Part shown: piece by piece, positions 47,961-56,316 of the stretch
How the letters are laid out: every line of letters begins with the position of its first letter
Position numbering within the stretch: the first letter of the stretch is position 1
Assembly: GCA_964438735.1 (NCBI GenBank)
Contig: CAYTLW010000037.1
Span: forward strand, 1 to 59,431
DNA from: CAYTLW01 sp964438735
Lineage (GTDB): Bacteria > Myxococcota_A > UBA9042
Direction: 5' to 3'
Length of the DNA: 59,431 nt
The notes under the pieces: generated by a model
Told to the model about the DNA's origin: nothing
The model's input: only the letters and a program-made list of their open reading frames with translations
Database searches by the model: none
Translations under genes and position numbers: made by a program

Positions 47961-50900
47961 TGCCCGGTCCCGAGTACACCTTCTGCACGTCGATGGCGAT
48001 GGTGGTGCCCTTGGGGATCGACTTGGACAACAACGTCAGGTCGATCTCCGGCAGGGGGAAGCTGGCCAGGGTGCCCTTGAACTGATCGATCAACAGGTTG
48101 GTGATCAGCGGCAGCAGGGCCTCGAAGAAGTTCACCGTACCCTCGGGCGCCGCGATACCACCGACAAGCACCGAGTCCACATCTCCCTCGATGATGTGCG
48201 CCGCAGCCATGTCCAGGGCGATCTCGCCGCCTTTGAGCCCCTTCACCGCCTTGACCGTCACCTTCGCCGCCGCGCTGACGTAGACCTTCAACACCACCGG
48301 CTTGCCATCCATCTTGGCGACGATGTCCAGCCGGATATCACCCAGCTGCATCTCTGGCTGGCCGCTCTTGGTGCAATCGTTGATCACCGGCGGCAGCAGG
48401 AAGTCGGTCTGCACCTTCAGATCCTGGATGGCGTATTGGCTCAGGTCGAAGTTGCCCAACGCCTTGGGATCCACGTTCATGGCCAGGCTGCCGCGCTGCC
48501 AGATGGCCGCCAGCATCTGGTTGACCAGGTCGAAGTGCAGCGCCAATTCCATGGGTTTGTACTGTTTCAGCTTGGCGTTGGTCTGGTAGCCCTTCATGCA
48601 GCTCTGGCGCCGGAGCGCGCCGAGGATGTTGTGTTTAACCTTCTTGACCGAGGTCAGCGCCGCCTTCATGGCCACCTGACCTCCGCCGGCTTTGCTGCCC
48701 GATTTGCCCTTGAAGTTCATGGACTGCAGCGCCGAGGCGAGCTTCACCGGGGTGGGTGAGCCGCCGAAGAAGCCGGGCACGTTGAAGGTGGTGTTGATGG
48801 CGAAGGACTGCAGCGCGTTGCCCAGCGGACCGTCGATGGCGGCGCCGATCTGCTTGCTCAATTCGGTCTGCAGGAGGTTGGTGATGGCCCCATTGAACAG
48901 GCCGATCAGCCAGTTGACCAGGAATCCCCAACTGTTGGAGATCTTCACCTTGAGCCCGTTGAGCTTGACCTTCACGCCGCTGGTCTTGGCGGTGACCTTG
49001 CCCGACGAGCTGACCGTGACCTTGATGGTGCCCGACACCGTCATCGAGGTCGCCGTGACCACCGAGTCGATGTTCACCGGGATGAAGAAGAGGGTCTTGC
49101 CCTTGATGTTCACCTTCGCTTCGACGCTGTAGATGGTGCCGACCAGGTAGAGCCCACCGTTGACCGCGGTGAGTTTGATCTTGGGGTAGCCCTTGTTGAT
49201 GTACTTGTTGCCGAACTTGAACGAGGTCACCTTGGCGTTGGCGTTGAGCAGGCTCTTGTCGACCTTGAACGACTGGCCGACGATGATCGACGTGTCCAGG
49301 TTCTTGAGCACGATCTCGATGACCGTGGCGATGTCCTTGGGTTTGCTGTGGTTATGCACGCCCGAGTCGATCACCTTCTGGCCCAGCCAGGCGACCAGAC
49401 CGCTGGAGACCAGGGCCTTGCTGCCATCCTTGTCCTGGGTCGGCCGGTAGGACTTGGCGGCGTAGAAGCTCTGCACCAGGGTCGACGTATTGCCCCACTC
49501 ATCGGCGGCCACGATCTTGATGAGGTTGAGGCCATACTTGGTCGGGATGCTGATGGAGGCGCCGATGCCGTCGCCCACCTTCACCTGCACGCCATTGACC
49601 GTGACCTTGCCCAGGCCGCTGAGCTCGTCGCTGACGCTGAACACCACCTTCTGCTTGCCGGTGTAGTAGAGCGTCGCGCCTCGTTTCGGTGAGCTGACCA
49701 TGAGCAACGGCCCGCTGGTGTCGACCCGCACCTTGCGGCTGGCGCTGACCTTGGGGTTGGTCTTGGCTTTGGCGGTGACGGTGTAGAGCCCGTCCTGGTC
49801 GAACCAGATCTGGGCGTTCACAGCGTCGATCTGGCCGCCCTGGGGCTTGATGGTGATGCCGCTCAGGGGCACGTCGTCGATGACATTGCCGTACTTGTCG
49901 GCGCCCTTGCCCTCGAGCTGGATCTTCTGGCCGTTGCTGTAGTTCTTCTTGTCCGGGTCGAGCAGCAGCTGCAACGACACGGGCGGCCCGGCCTTGATGG
50001 TGATCTTCGTCGCCACGGCGTCGTTGACGGACGCGGATTCGCAAGCGATGTCGAAGCTCGCCGCCTTGGTGCAGGCGAAGCTGCCGCCGGTCCAGGTGCA
50101 GTCGGCGGGCGTCGTGGTCTTGAAGTCCTTGGGCTGGTCGAGCACCTCGTTGCCATAAGCGTCGTAGGCCGTGCAGACCACGCTGATCGACTGGTCGACC
50201 TCGACGGTGGTGGGCGTGGCGTTGGCTTTGGAGAAGTCGGGCGCGCCAGGCACCACGGTCAGGGTCGCGGGGACCTTGGTGAGCTCCTTGTCGGCCACCG
50301 AGCAGGTGATCTTGTGTTCGCCCGCCTTGGTGGACTTGACCACCATGCCGGCTACGGTGAGATCGGGCCCGGTGTCGACCGCAAATACCACCTTGTCCGC
50401 CGGCGCGCCCGGATCCGCTGGCGGCACCAGCCAGGCGGTGTCGTTGCCGTAGGCGTCCTGCATGGAACAGGTGACCGTGCTGCCGGCATCGCCGGCGACG
50501 ACCTGGACCGGGTCCAGCTTGGCCGCGACCTTCTCCGCGGGGCCGGCGATGTAGTGCACCTTGGCGCTCTCCGAGGTCAGCTTCGGACTGGAGAGCATGC
50601 AGCGCACCGGCCACTTGCCGGCTTTGGTAGAGACGACGCTCAACTTCGCTGCTGCGGGGTCGACGCCGGTCAAGGGCGCTTCGGCCAGGATCGTCCACAT
50701 CTTGTCCGGCACGGCGACCGCGTTGCCGCCGGCGTCTTTGGCGACGCAGCCGATGGCCGCCATATCGCCCACTACCATCGGTTTGGCGGGCGGTATGGCC
50801 TCAACGGAGCCGATCTTGCCGGCCACAACCGCCAGCGTGGCGGGTTTGGCGGGCAGGTCGGGCTGGTCGGCCAGCAGGCAATGCAATTGGGCACTACCCA

Positions 50901-51516
50901 GCTGCGCTCCGGTGACGGCGAAGAGGCCACTGTCCGGGTCGGGACCGGCGACCTTGGCCACTTCGGCTGGTGTGACGGTCACCTTCCACGCAGCCTTGAT
51001 GCCCGCGTTGCCGCCCGAGTCCTTGCCGGTGCAGGTCAGGGTCGCTACTTCACCGGACTCGATCGTCGCCGGGGCGACGGATGCCTCGCTGGAGACGAAG
51101 TCGCCCGCCAGTACACGGACCACCGCCGGCGTCTCATCGAGGCCGCCGCCCACCGTGTCGCGACAGGCCACGGCGTAGTTGCCAGCCTGGTCGAAGGTCG
51201 CGCTGAAGGTGCCGGTACCCGTGGCGCTCAACGCCGGGCCTTGCGGTGTCAAGACGACCGCTGCCGTCGCCAGCGCCGAACCATCGTCTGACCAGGTGCA
51301 GGTGATCGCCACCGTCTCGCCGGTCTTGACCTCATCTGGAGACACCGCGGTCGCTGGCAGTCGGGCGCCGAAGTTGCCGCCACCACCGTCCGCGCCGGGC
51401 GCCAGGGCGTTGCCCGCCGGCACGCCCGCGGGATTGTTGCCGCAGGCCGCCAGGACGAGCGCCGCGAGTATCGCAGCGACGCGCCGCCAAGATGTTCGAT
51501 GTGTCGTCGAGCCCAT
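47932..51516 (-). CDS. 1,194-aa lipoprotein: Ig-like repeats plus TULIP/BPI-like C-terminal half
   Basis: The start at 51516 has AAGGGGG upstream and a lipobox LAAC (Cys25). Residues about 50-620 hold six Ig/filamin-like repeats with a recurring YGN or GGN motif and one or two Cys each (CSMQDAYGND, CTAYDAYGNEV, GKGADKYGNVI). After a further beta domain, the segment at about 855-925 (LVNWLIGLFNGAITNLLQ) and the C-terminal region about 1130-1194 (FFEALLPLITNLLIDQFKG, FPLPEIDLTLLSK) resemble the long amphipathic helix and FPLP turn of BPI/LBP-type TULIP lipid-binding domains. This assignment is by eye. Function could be lipid or LPS binding or transfer at the outer surface. Confidence 0.7.
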   Translation of the reverse strand: MGSTTHRTSWRRVAAILAALVLAACGNNPAGVPAGNALAPGADGGGGNFGARLPATAVSPDEVKTGETVAITCTWSDDGSALATAAVVLTPQGPALSATGTGTFSATFDQAGNYAVACRDTVGGGLDETPAVVRVLAGDFVSSEASVAPATIESGEVATLTCTGKDSGGNAGIKAAWKVTVTPAEVAKVAGPDPDSGLFAVTGAQLGSAQLHCLLADQPDLPAKPATLAVVAGKIGSVEAIPPAKPMVVGDMAAIGCVAKDAGGNAVAVPDKMWTILAEAPLTGVDPAAAKLSVVSTKAGKWPVRCMLSSPKLTSESAKVHYIAGPAEKVAAKLDPVQVVAGDAGSTVTCSMQDAYGNDTAWLVPPADPGAPADKVVFAVDTGPDLTVAGMVVKSTKAGEHKITCSVADKELTKVPATLTVVPGAPDFSKANATPTTVEVDQSISVVCTAYDAYGNEVLDQPKDFKTTTPADCTWTGGSFACTKAASFDIACESASVNDAVATKITIKAGPPVSLQLLLDPDKKNYSNGQKIQLEGKGADKYGNVIDDVPLSGITIKPQGGQIDAVNAQIWFDQDGLYTVTAKAKTNPKVSASRKVRVDTSGPLLMVSSPKRGATLYYTGKQKVVFSVSDELSGLGKVTVNGVQVKVGDGIGASISIPTKYGLNLIKIVAADEWGNTSTLVQSFYAAKSYRPTQDKDGSKALVSSGLVAWLGQKVIDSGVHNHSKPKDIATVIEIVLKNLDTSIIVGQSFKVDKSLLNANAKVTSFKFGNKYINKGYPKIKLTAVNGGLYLVGTIYSVEAKVNIKGKTLFFIPVNIDSVVTATSMTVSGTIKVTVSSSGKVTAKTSGVKVKLNGLKVKISNSWGFLVNWLIGLFNGAITNLLQTELSKQIGAAIDGPLGNALQSFAINTTFNVPGFFGGSPTPVKLASALQSMNFKGKSGSKAGGGQVAMKAALTSVKKVKHNILGALRRQSCMKGYQTNAKLKQYKPMELALHFDLVNQMLAAIWQRGSLAMNVDPKALGNFDLSQYAIQDLKVQTDFLLPPVINDCTKSGQPEMQLGDIRLDIVAKMDGKPVVLKVYVSAAAKVTVKAVKGLKGGEIALDMAAAHIIEGDVDSVLVGGIAAPEGTVNFFEALLPLITNLLIDQFKGTLASFPLPEIDLTLLSKSIPKGTTIAIDVQKVYSGPGNVYAEGDVK

Positions 51517-51625
51517 CGCGAACCCCCTTGCGGCGCACCATACCGGAGGCCCGATGGCATGGCGAGAACGGACCGCCGCGCGGGTGGCCGAAGTGAGGGA
51601 GCAAGCCCCCATCTCGAGGGGATGT

Positions 51626-52102
51626 CTACAGGTCGTGATCCCGCCGAATCTCAGCCAGCAGGCCACGCGCGCCGGCCAGGCAGATCTGGTAGACGCGCTC
51701 GAAGCCGTCGCCCGCGCCGTAGTAGGGATCGGGCACGTCCTGGCCATCCGCTTCCGGATCATGCGAACGGAGCAGCGTGACCCGTGCTTCGGCCGCCGCA
51801 TCCGGCGCCATGCGCAACATGTCGCGCAGGTTGGCGCGGTCCATGGCCAGGATGTAGTCGAATCGGTCGAAATCGTCGCGCTGGAACTGTCGGGAGTGGC
51901 CGACCAGGGCGATGCCGTGGCGTCTGGCCGCGGCCTGTGATCGGGCGTCCGCCGACTCGCCAACGTGCCATGCCGAGGTGCCGGCGCTGTCGACCTCGAT
52001 GGCGTCCTGCAATCCAGCCTGTCGAATCAGGTGGATCAGGATGCCCTCGGCGGTCGGCGAACGGCAGATGTTGCCCAGGCAGACACATACGATTCGAATC
52101 AT
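51626..52102 (-). CDS. low-molecular-weight protein-tyrosine phosphatase
   Basis: The product is 158 aa. The catalytic P-loop is CLGNICRSP (Cys8, Arg14), the N-terminal C(X)5R of the LMW-PTP family, and the general acid is in DPYYG (Asp125). It dephosphorylates tyrosine on proteins, commonly bacterial tyrosine kinases that control exopolysaccharide export, or acts as an arsenate-reductase relative. The motif DPYYG with Tyr favours the phosphatase. No kinase is adjacent. Gene spacing of 37 bp to the DUF4234 gene upstream suggests co-transcription. Confidence 0.93.
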   Translation of the reverse strand: MIRIVCVCLGNICRSPTAEGILIHLIRQAGLQDAIEVDSAGTSAWHVGESADARSQAAARRHGIALVGHSRQFQRDDFDRFDYILAMDRANLRDMLRMAPDAAAEARVTLLRSHDPEADGQDVPDPYYGAGDGFERVYQICLAGARGLLAEIRRDHDL

Positions 52103-52139
52103 GCGGTCCTCACTGGAGACTCGAGGGGGCTTCCGCGAC

Positions 52140-52523
52140 TCATCCCTGCTGAACCTGGGTCATGGCCTGGTTCGCGGCGCTCTGCATCAAGATCATGCTG
52201 ACGAGTTGAAAGCCGAAAAAGGACAGCACCAGCGAGATGACCGGCAGGTTGTTGTCGACGTGTATGCCCCGTGCCCGCATGGGTTCCTGCAGGAAGATGG
52301 GCCACTGGTAGGCAACATAGAAGCCCCACAGCCCACAAGTCACGATCGTCAACAGGAAGTCGACGAGGGTGTTTGGCTTGTCGTCACCGCGAAGCGCCTG
52401 GATGTCGCTGCCCAGCTGGAAGAACCAGACCAGCCCCCACAGGCCGCAGGTGATCAGGGTCAGGATGATGTACAGGACGATATTGCGCGGTTCGCTCACG
52501 GCCCCTCCGGAGGGCTGTGACAT
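52140..52523 (-). CDS. DUF4234 small membrane protein
   Basis: The product is about 127 aa. Three hydrophobic segments are visible: IVLYIILTLITCGLWGLVWF, FLLTIVTCGLWGFYVAYQ and VISLVLSFFGFQLVSMIL. The repeated TCGLWG motif is the mark of DUF4234. The short start at 52523 is chosen because the family begins shortly before the first helix; a longer frame to 52568 adds an unlikely Arg/Ser tail. Function is unknown. Confidence 0.8.
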   Translation of the reverse strand: MSQPSGGAVSEPRNIVLYIILTLITCGLWGLVWFFQLGSDIQALRGDDKPNTLVDFLLTIVTCGLWGFYVAYQWPIFLQEPMRARGIHVDNNLPVISLVLSFFGFQLVSMILMQSAANQAMTQVQQG

Positions 52524-52641
52524 CGTGCTGGATCGCGCGCTGTCCACCGCCCGCGGAGATGTTGGCACAGCACCGAAACGGGGTCCATCCCCGCCCCTGA
52601 CGCCATTCGTGCCGCGGGCCAGGCAGCCCCGGCGAATCCGG

Positions 52642-52839
52642 TCAGTTGACCGTCTTGCTCATCCGACGCCGGCTGCGCCGCGTCTCGACGGCCGCTTTGG
52701 GCGCCGGTCGAACGACGACCGCGCCTTCGCTGACCGTCAGCTCAATCTTGGACTTGGGCGCGATACCCGCCTCGCGCAACAACACGCGATCGATGATGAC
52801 GCCGTAGCTATTTCCGATTGTCGCGAGCTTCTTGATCAT
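52642..52839 (-). CDS. AbrB/MazE-like DNA-binding protein
   Basis: The product is 65 aa. The N-terminal 45 residues are a swapped-hairpin AbrB domain (KLATIGNSYGVIIDRVLLREAGI, KIELTVSEGAVVVRP) like antitoxin MazE. The C-terminus is basic. No toxin gene follows: the downstream gene is a DUF4234 protein starting 119 bp away. It may be a stand-alone transcriptional regulator or an orphan antitoxin. The start is set by the domain boundary and GAGG upstream. Confidence 0.85.
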   Translation of the reverse strand: MIKKLATIGNSYGVIIDRVLLREAGIAPKSKIELTVSEGAVVVRPAPKAAVETRRSRRRMSKTVN

Positions 52840-53153
52840 GTCTTGAATCGCCTCGCGTCGAAGGACGCTTATTCTACGCCAAGGCACGCAGTTACTGCGT
52901 GTTATAGAACCTCGATTACCCCCCGGTGCAAGCAGTATAGAGGCCAATGGTCGAACAAGGCGTAAAGTTCTGTGTGGTTTCGACGAACATTTATGTGTTT
53001 CTTGATTAACGTCTTTGTTCCAACAGGTTGCAACGCGTGATCTGGGGCATATGAGGCCGATTGCCCGGCGACCGACTGTTGAGGGAGGTCGAGGATCGCA
53101 CAAAGTCAGCGGTTTCATTGACAGGGACGACAACGGGCCCGATTCTGCGGGCG
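52840..53153. other. AT-richer divergent intergenic region
   Basis: This 314-bp stretch separates the AbrB-like gene (minus) and the endopeptidase gene (plus). Apart from the palindrome noted separately, it has a low-GC section at 52910-53020 (for example CATTTATGTGTTTCTTGATT). No ORF with protein character is seen. It should contain promoters for both sides. Confidence 0.6.
52871..52901 (-). promoter_or_regulatory. -10 element and palindromic operator for AbrB-like gene
   Basis: On the minus strand, TAGAAT (52871-52876) looks like a -10 box about 32 bp before the AbrB-like start. A perfect inverted repeat CACGCAG-TTA-CTGCGTG (52885-52901) lies just upstream, over the spacer/-35 area, in the place where an autorepressor would bind. 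Confidence 0.45.
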
Positions 53154-54629
53154 ATGAGCGGACGCCTCCCAGCCATGCCCCATGTGCCAGCCCCGGCCGG
53201 TCACGTGCGCCTGCTGATGCTGATCCTGTGCGCCGGACTCGCCCTTCCGACCCCACTGGACGCGGCCAGCAAGCGCCGTCGGGCCGCGGCGTCCAAGCGA
53301 AGCAAGGTCAAACGCAGCAAGGCGACAAGGGCGAAGAACAGGCGCGCAAAGGCCCGGCGCGGCAAGGCGAAGCGGGGCAAGCGCTCCAGCAAGTCCGCGG
53401 CCGCCAGGAAGGCTCGCCAACGGCGCTGGATCGCCACCATGAAGCGGCGCTGCAGCAAGCGGAAGAACCGCCGCAGCGCCTCCTGTCGCTCCTTCGCAAA
53501 GAACCAGCGCAAGCGCAAGGCCCTGGCTCGCTACCGCGCCGATCGCAAGTACTGCGCCCGTCGCAGTCGCCGCAAGACCCGCCGCTGCAAGACCCACGCC
53601 CGGGCAGTGCGCAAACGTCGCCTCCACTGGCGGATCTGCGGACGCGGCTACGGCCGCGCTCGTCACCGCGAGAGTGTGCGGTCCTTCGCTCGCCGGTACC
53701 GCGTGTCGGTCTCGTCGGTGCGGGCCTGGAATCGGCTCGGTCGAACCCACCGGCTGAAGAAAGGCCGACGCTACGTGATCCGCAAGTCGCCACTGGAAGG
53801 GCAGCGCCTCTCCGGCGGCACCCTGCTGACACCCGAGCGCGGACTGCTGGCCATGCAGCGCCCCCAGCGGGGCTGGGGTCGGCCGGTCACGGTGCAGGCC
53901 ATCCGCGCCGCGGCGCGCGCTGTGCAGGACACCTGGCCAGAACGAGACCGACTGATCGTCGGCGATTTGAGCAAGCGTGGGGGCGGCTGCCTGCCGCCGC
54001 ACAAGTCTCATCGCGGCGGCCTGGATGCCGATATCGGCTACTACCAGCGGGACGGCGTGCAGCGGAACTGGATGACCCTGGCGACGCCGGCGACCGTCGA
54101 CGCGGACCGCACCTGGCTCTTCCTGAAGGCCATGCTGGCGAGCGGCCAGCTGCGCTATGCATTTATCGACTACGGCCTGCAGAAGCCCCTGTACGAGGCC
54201 GCGCGCCTGGCCGGTGAGAGCACCCAGACGCTGGCTCGCGTATTCCAGTATCCGCGCCCGAAGTCCGCCACCCGGTCGAGCGTCTTCCGCCACCTCCGTG
54301 GTCACGCCGATCACATGCATGTGCGCTTCACCTGCCCCGGCAAGTCCGGCTGCAAGCTCGCCTCGGATGTGGTCGAGCGGATTCGCACCGCGCGCCTGGA
54401 GCGTCGACATATCAAGACCAATGAAGCGGAGATTGCCGAAGAGGATCGAGAGGATGGTGAGATCGCCGTCGATCATGGCGACGACGCGGATGCCGACGAC
54501 GAGGCGCCGCCCGAGCCTGCGGATTCACCTGCCGATCCACCCGCCGATCCCGCCGCCGACCCGGCGGACAAGGCGCCACCGCCCGCGGTCGGTCCCACCG
54601 GCGGCGTGCCCGCCGGTAGTGCCCCCTGA
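53154..54629 (+). CDS. LysM + M74 (MepA-like) murein endopeptidase with very basic linker
   Basis: The product is about 491 aa. A signal peptide (HVRLLMLILCAGLALPTPLDAA) is followed by roughly 130 residues that are near half Lys/Arg, with several Cys. A LysM-like domain (VRSFARRYRVSVSSVRAWN, LKKGRRYVI) comes next, then a MepA-type zinc peptidase: SHRGGLDADIG (His286, Asp293 as HxxxxxxD) and GHADHMHVRF (His387, His389). A Pro/Ala/Asp-rich acidic tail ends the protein. MepA cleaves D-Ala-mDAP cross-links in peptidoglycan. The basic linker could bind lipopolysaccharide, teichoic-like polymers or DNA. Starts at 53154 and 53175 are both possible. Confidence 0.85.
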   Translation: MSGRLPAMPHVPAPAGHVRLLMLILCAGLALPTPLDAASKRRRAAASKRSKVKRSKATRAKNRRAKARRGKAKRGKRSSKSAAARKARQRRWIATMKRRCSKRKNRRSASCRSFAKNQRKRKALARYRADRKYCARRSRRKTRRCKTHARAVRKRRLHWRICGRGYGRARHRESVRSFARRYRVSVSSVRAWNRLGRTHRLKKGRRYVIRKSPLEGQRLSGGTLLTPERGLLAMQRPQRGWGRPVTVQAIRAAARAVQDTWPERDRLIVGDLSKRGGGCLPPHKSHRGGLDADIGYYQRDGVQRNWMTLATPATVDADRTWLFLKAMLASGQLRYAFIDYGLQKPLYEAARLAGESTQTLARVFQYPRPKSATRSSVFRHLRGHADHMHVRFTCPGKSGCKLASDVVERIRTARLERRHIKTNEAEIAEEDREDGEIAVDHGDDADADDEAPPEPADSPADPPADPAADPADKAPPPAVGPTGGVPAGSAP

Positions 54630-54707
54630 TCCCGGCCAGCATGCGTGCCGCCGCGCCCCGCATCCCCAAAGACCTGACGACGGGCACAAGACCTGTTGCC
54701 AACGCGC

Positions 54708-54737
54708 TTGACACGTCACAGAACGTTGCGGGAATCT
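54708..54737 (+). promoter_or_regulatory. candidate promoter for tRNA-Leu
   Basis: A perfect TTGACA (54708-54713) is followed at 18 bp by GAATCT (54732-54737), a weak -10, about 30 bp before the tRNA. This is by eye only. Confidence 0.35.
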
Positions 54738-54767
54738 CCGTCCCGCGCGCCGGCCCCGCAGTCGTGC

Positions 54768-54853
54768 GCCGAAGTGGCGGAATGGTAGACGCAGCGGACT
54801 CAAAATCCGCCGAGCTTGCGCTCGTGAGGGTTCGAGTCCCTCCTTCGGTACCA
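54768..54853 (+). tRNA. tRNA-Leu (anticodon CAA)
   Basis: This is an 86-base class II tRNA. The acceptor stem GCCGAAG pairs with CTTCGGT; the anticodon stem GCGGA/TCCGC closes a 7-base loop CTCAAAA, giving anticodon CAA (leucine, UUG codons). A long variable arm (CGAGCTTGCGCTCGTG region), T-arm GGTTCGAGTCC and an encoded CCA end are present. The tRNA lies 3 bp before the start codon of the porin gene. Confidence 0.95.
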
Positions 54854-54856
54854 GGT

Positions 54857-56245
54857 ATGCGGGGCGGCGCGCGCTTTCGTTGGTCGCCCCCGATACTCGC
54901 CGCAGCCGCTTGCCTGGCGCTCATGGCCACCACCACGCCGGCGGCGGCGTTCGAAGATGGCGTGATCGATCCGCAAGCGCCGGCCAGGACTTCCGCCCAG
55001 CAGCCCAAGCCGCCCGCGGCGCCCAAGCCGCCGGTCCGTTCTGAGATCAGCGCGCAGCTGCGTTTTCGAGCCTCCCAGGCCAGCCACATCTCGGTCCTGC
55101 AGGCGGACCAGGAGGACCTGCTGCGGGGTATCTTCCAGCGCCTCCGGCTGGGTGCCCGCTTCACGATGGCCGAACTGGAAGCGACCATCCAGCTTCAGTC
55201 GGCGAGCATGTTGGGCGAGGCCGGGCCGGTGCAATTCCAACCGCCTGGCGCGGCACCTTCGGGCCCGGGCGATGTGCCGATGCCCATCGGCCTGCAACAG
55301 GGACGCCTGCTGTGGAAGCCGGGCTGGCTGCCATCGGTGGACGTGGAACTTGGCCGCATGGCCCTGCAGTACGGCAAGGGACGGCAGATCGGCAGCTACG
55401 ACTTCCACGAGACGGGCAACGCCTTCGACGGCCTGAAACTCCATTACGGCATCCCCGACTATCTCGACGTGGACGTGCTGGCGGTGAAGCTCCGCCGCAA
55501 CACCGCCCATCCCGAGTTGGAGCGCAACCTGCTGGGCGCCTATATCGCCGGCAAACCGACCAAGGTCATCGAGGCGGACGTCTACTTCCTCTACGTCACC
55601 GACGGCGAAGAAGACGTGCGCCTGGATGTGCAGACCCTGGGCGCGCGCCTGCAGTGGCGACCGCTGAAATGGCTCGAGCTCGAGGCCGAAGGGGCCTTCC
55701 AGGTCGGCACCCAGCAGCCGGCGGGCATCGTCGAGCCGTTGGACCATTTCGCCACCAGCTGGACGGCCGCGCTGACCGCGGCGCACGATTTTGGCGTGCC
55801 CCTGGCGGTCGGATTGCAGATGCAACAACACTCCGGCAACGAGGGCGAGAGCGATGACCAGGTGCGCACCTGGCGGCCGCTCTACCCCAACCTGGACGAG
55901 CACCTCGGCCTGCTGCAGATCGTCGATCAACGCAACCTGATGCAGTACCACGGCTGGTTGCGGGTGGGCGACGACAAGGGCGTCTCGCTGACTGTGGACC
56001 TGCGTCTGCATAACAGCATCGTCGGCAGCCCCGTGCCCGCCTTCAGCGAACCCAAGCTATCGGGCAATGATGGCGAGTGGGCGCCGCTGGGCACCGAGAT
56101 CGACACGCGCTTGCGCTGGCCCATGTTCGGCTCATCGGAGCTGCTGGTGGCCACGGGTGTGTTTGCGCCATCGGACGCGTTGGGGGCCAAGCTCGGGCGG
56201 GCCTGGGCGCGTCAATACCTGGCCCAGTGGAACACGAGCTTCTAG
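54857..56245 (+). CDS. alginate-export-type outer-membrane porin
   Basis: The product is about 462 aa. A signal peptide (PPILAAAACLALMATTTPAAA) precedes a beta-barrel with alternating strands. The family words DVELGRMALQYGKGRQIGSY, NAFDGLKLHYGI and LGARLQWRPLKWLELEAEG fit the alginate export/AlgE-like porin family, and the last residues (YLAQWNTSF) end in Phe. The frame can be extended upstream, but only by reading the tRNA as protein, which yields the well-known GMVDAADSKS artefact; the first ATG after the tRNA is therefore chosen. Substrate is unknown; alginate itself is not implied. Confidence 0.85.
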   Translation: MRGGARFRWSPPILAAAACLALMATTTPAAAFEDGVIDPQAPARTSAQQPKPPAAPKPPVRSEISAQLRFRASQASHISVLQADQEDLLRGIFQRLRLGARFTMAELEATIQLQSASMLGEAGPVQFQPPGAAPSGPGDVPMPIGLQQGRLLWKPGWLPSVDVELGRMALQYGKGRQIGSYDFHETGNAFDGLKLHYGIPDYLDVDVLAVKLRRNTAHPELERNLLGAYIAGKPTKVIEADVYFLYVTDGEEDVRLDVQTLGARLQWRPLKWLELEAEGAFQVGTQQPAGIVEPLDHFATSWTAALTAAHDFGVPLAVGLQMQQHSGNEGESDDQVRTWRPLYPNLDEHLGLLQIVDQRNLMQYHGWLRVGDDKGVSLTVDLRLHNSIVGSPVPAFSEPKLSGNDGEWAPLGTEIDTRLRWPMFGSSELLVATGVFAPSDALGAKLGRAWARQYLAQWNTSF

Positions 56246-56316
56246 CTTTGATCGCTTGACAGAGACGGCGATCTGGACGACACCGAGGCCGCTACTTCAG
56301 CCTCGGGGGAACGTCC

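Noticed and set aside
54641..54856. Extended N-terminus of the porin including GMVDAADSKS
   Set aside because: That peptide is the reading of tRNA-Leu as protein, a known annotation artefact.
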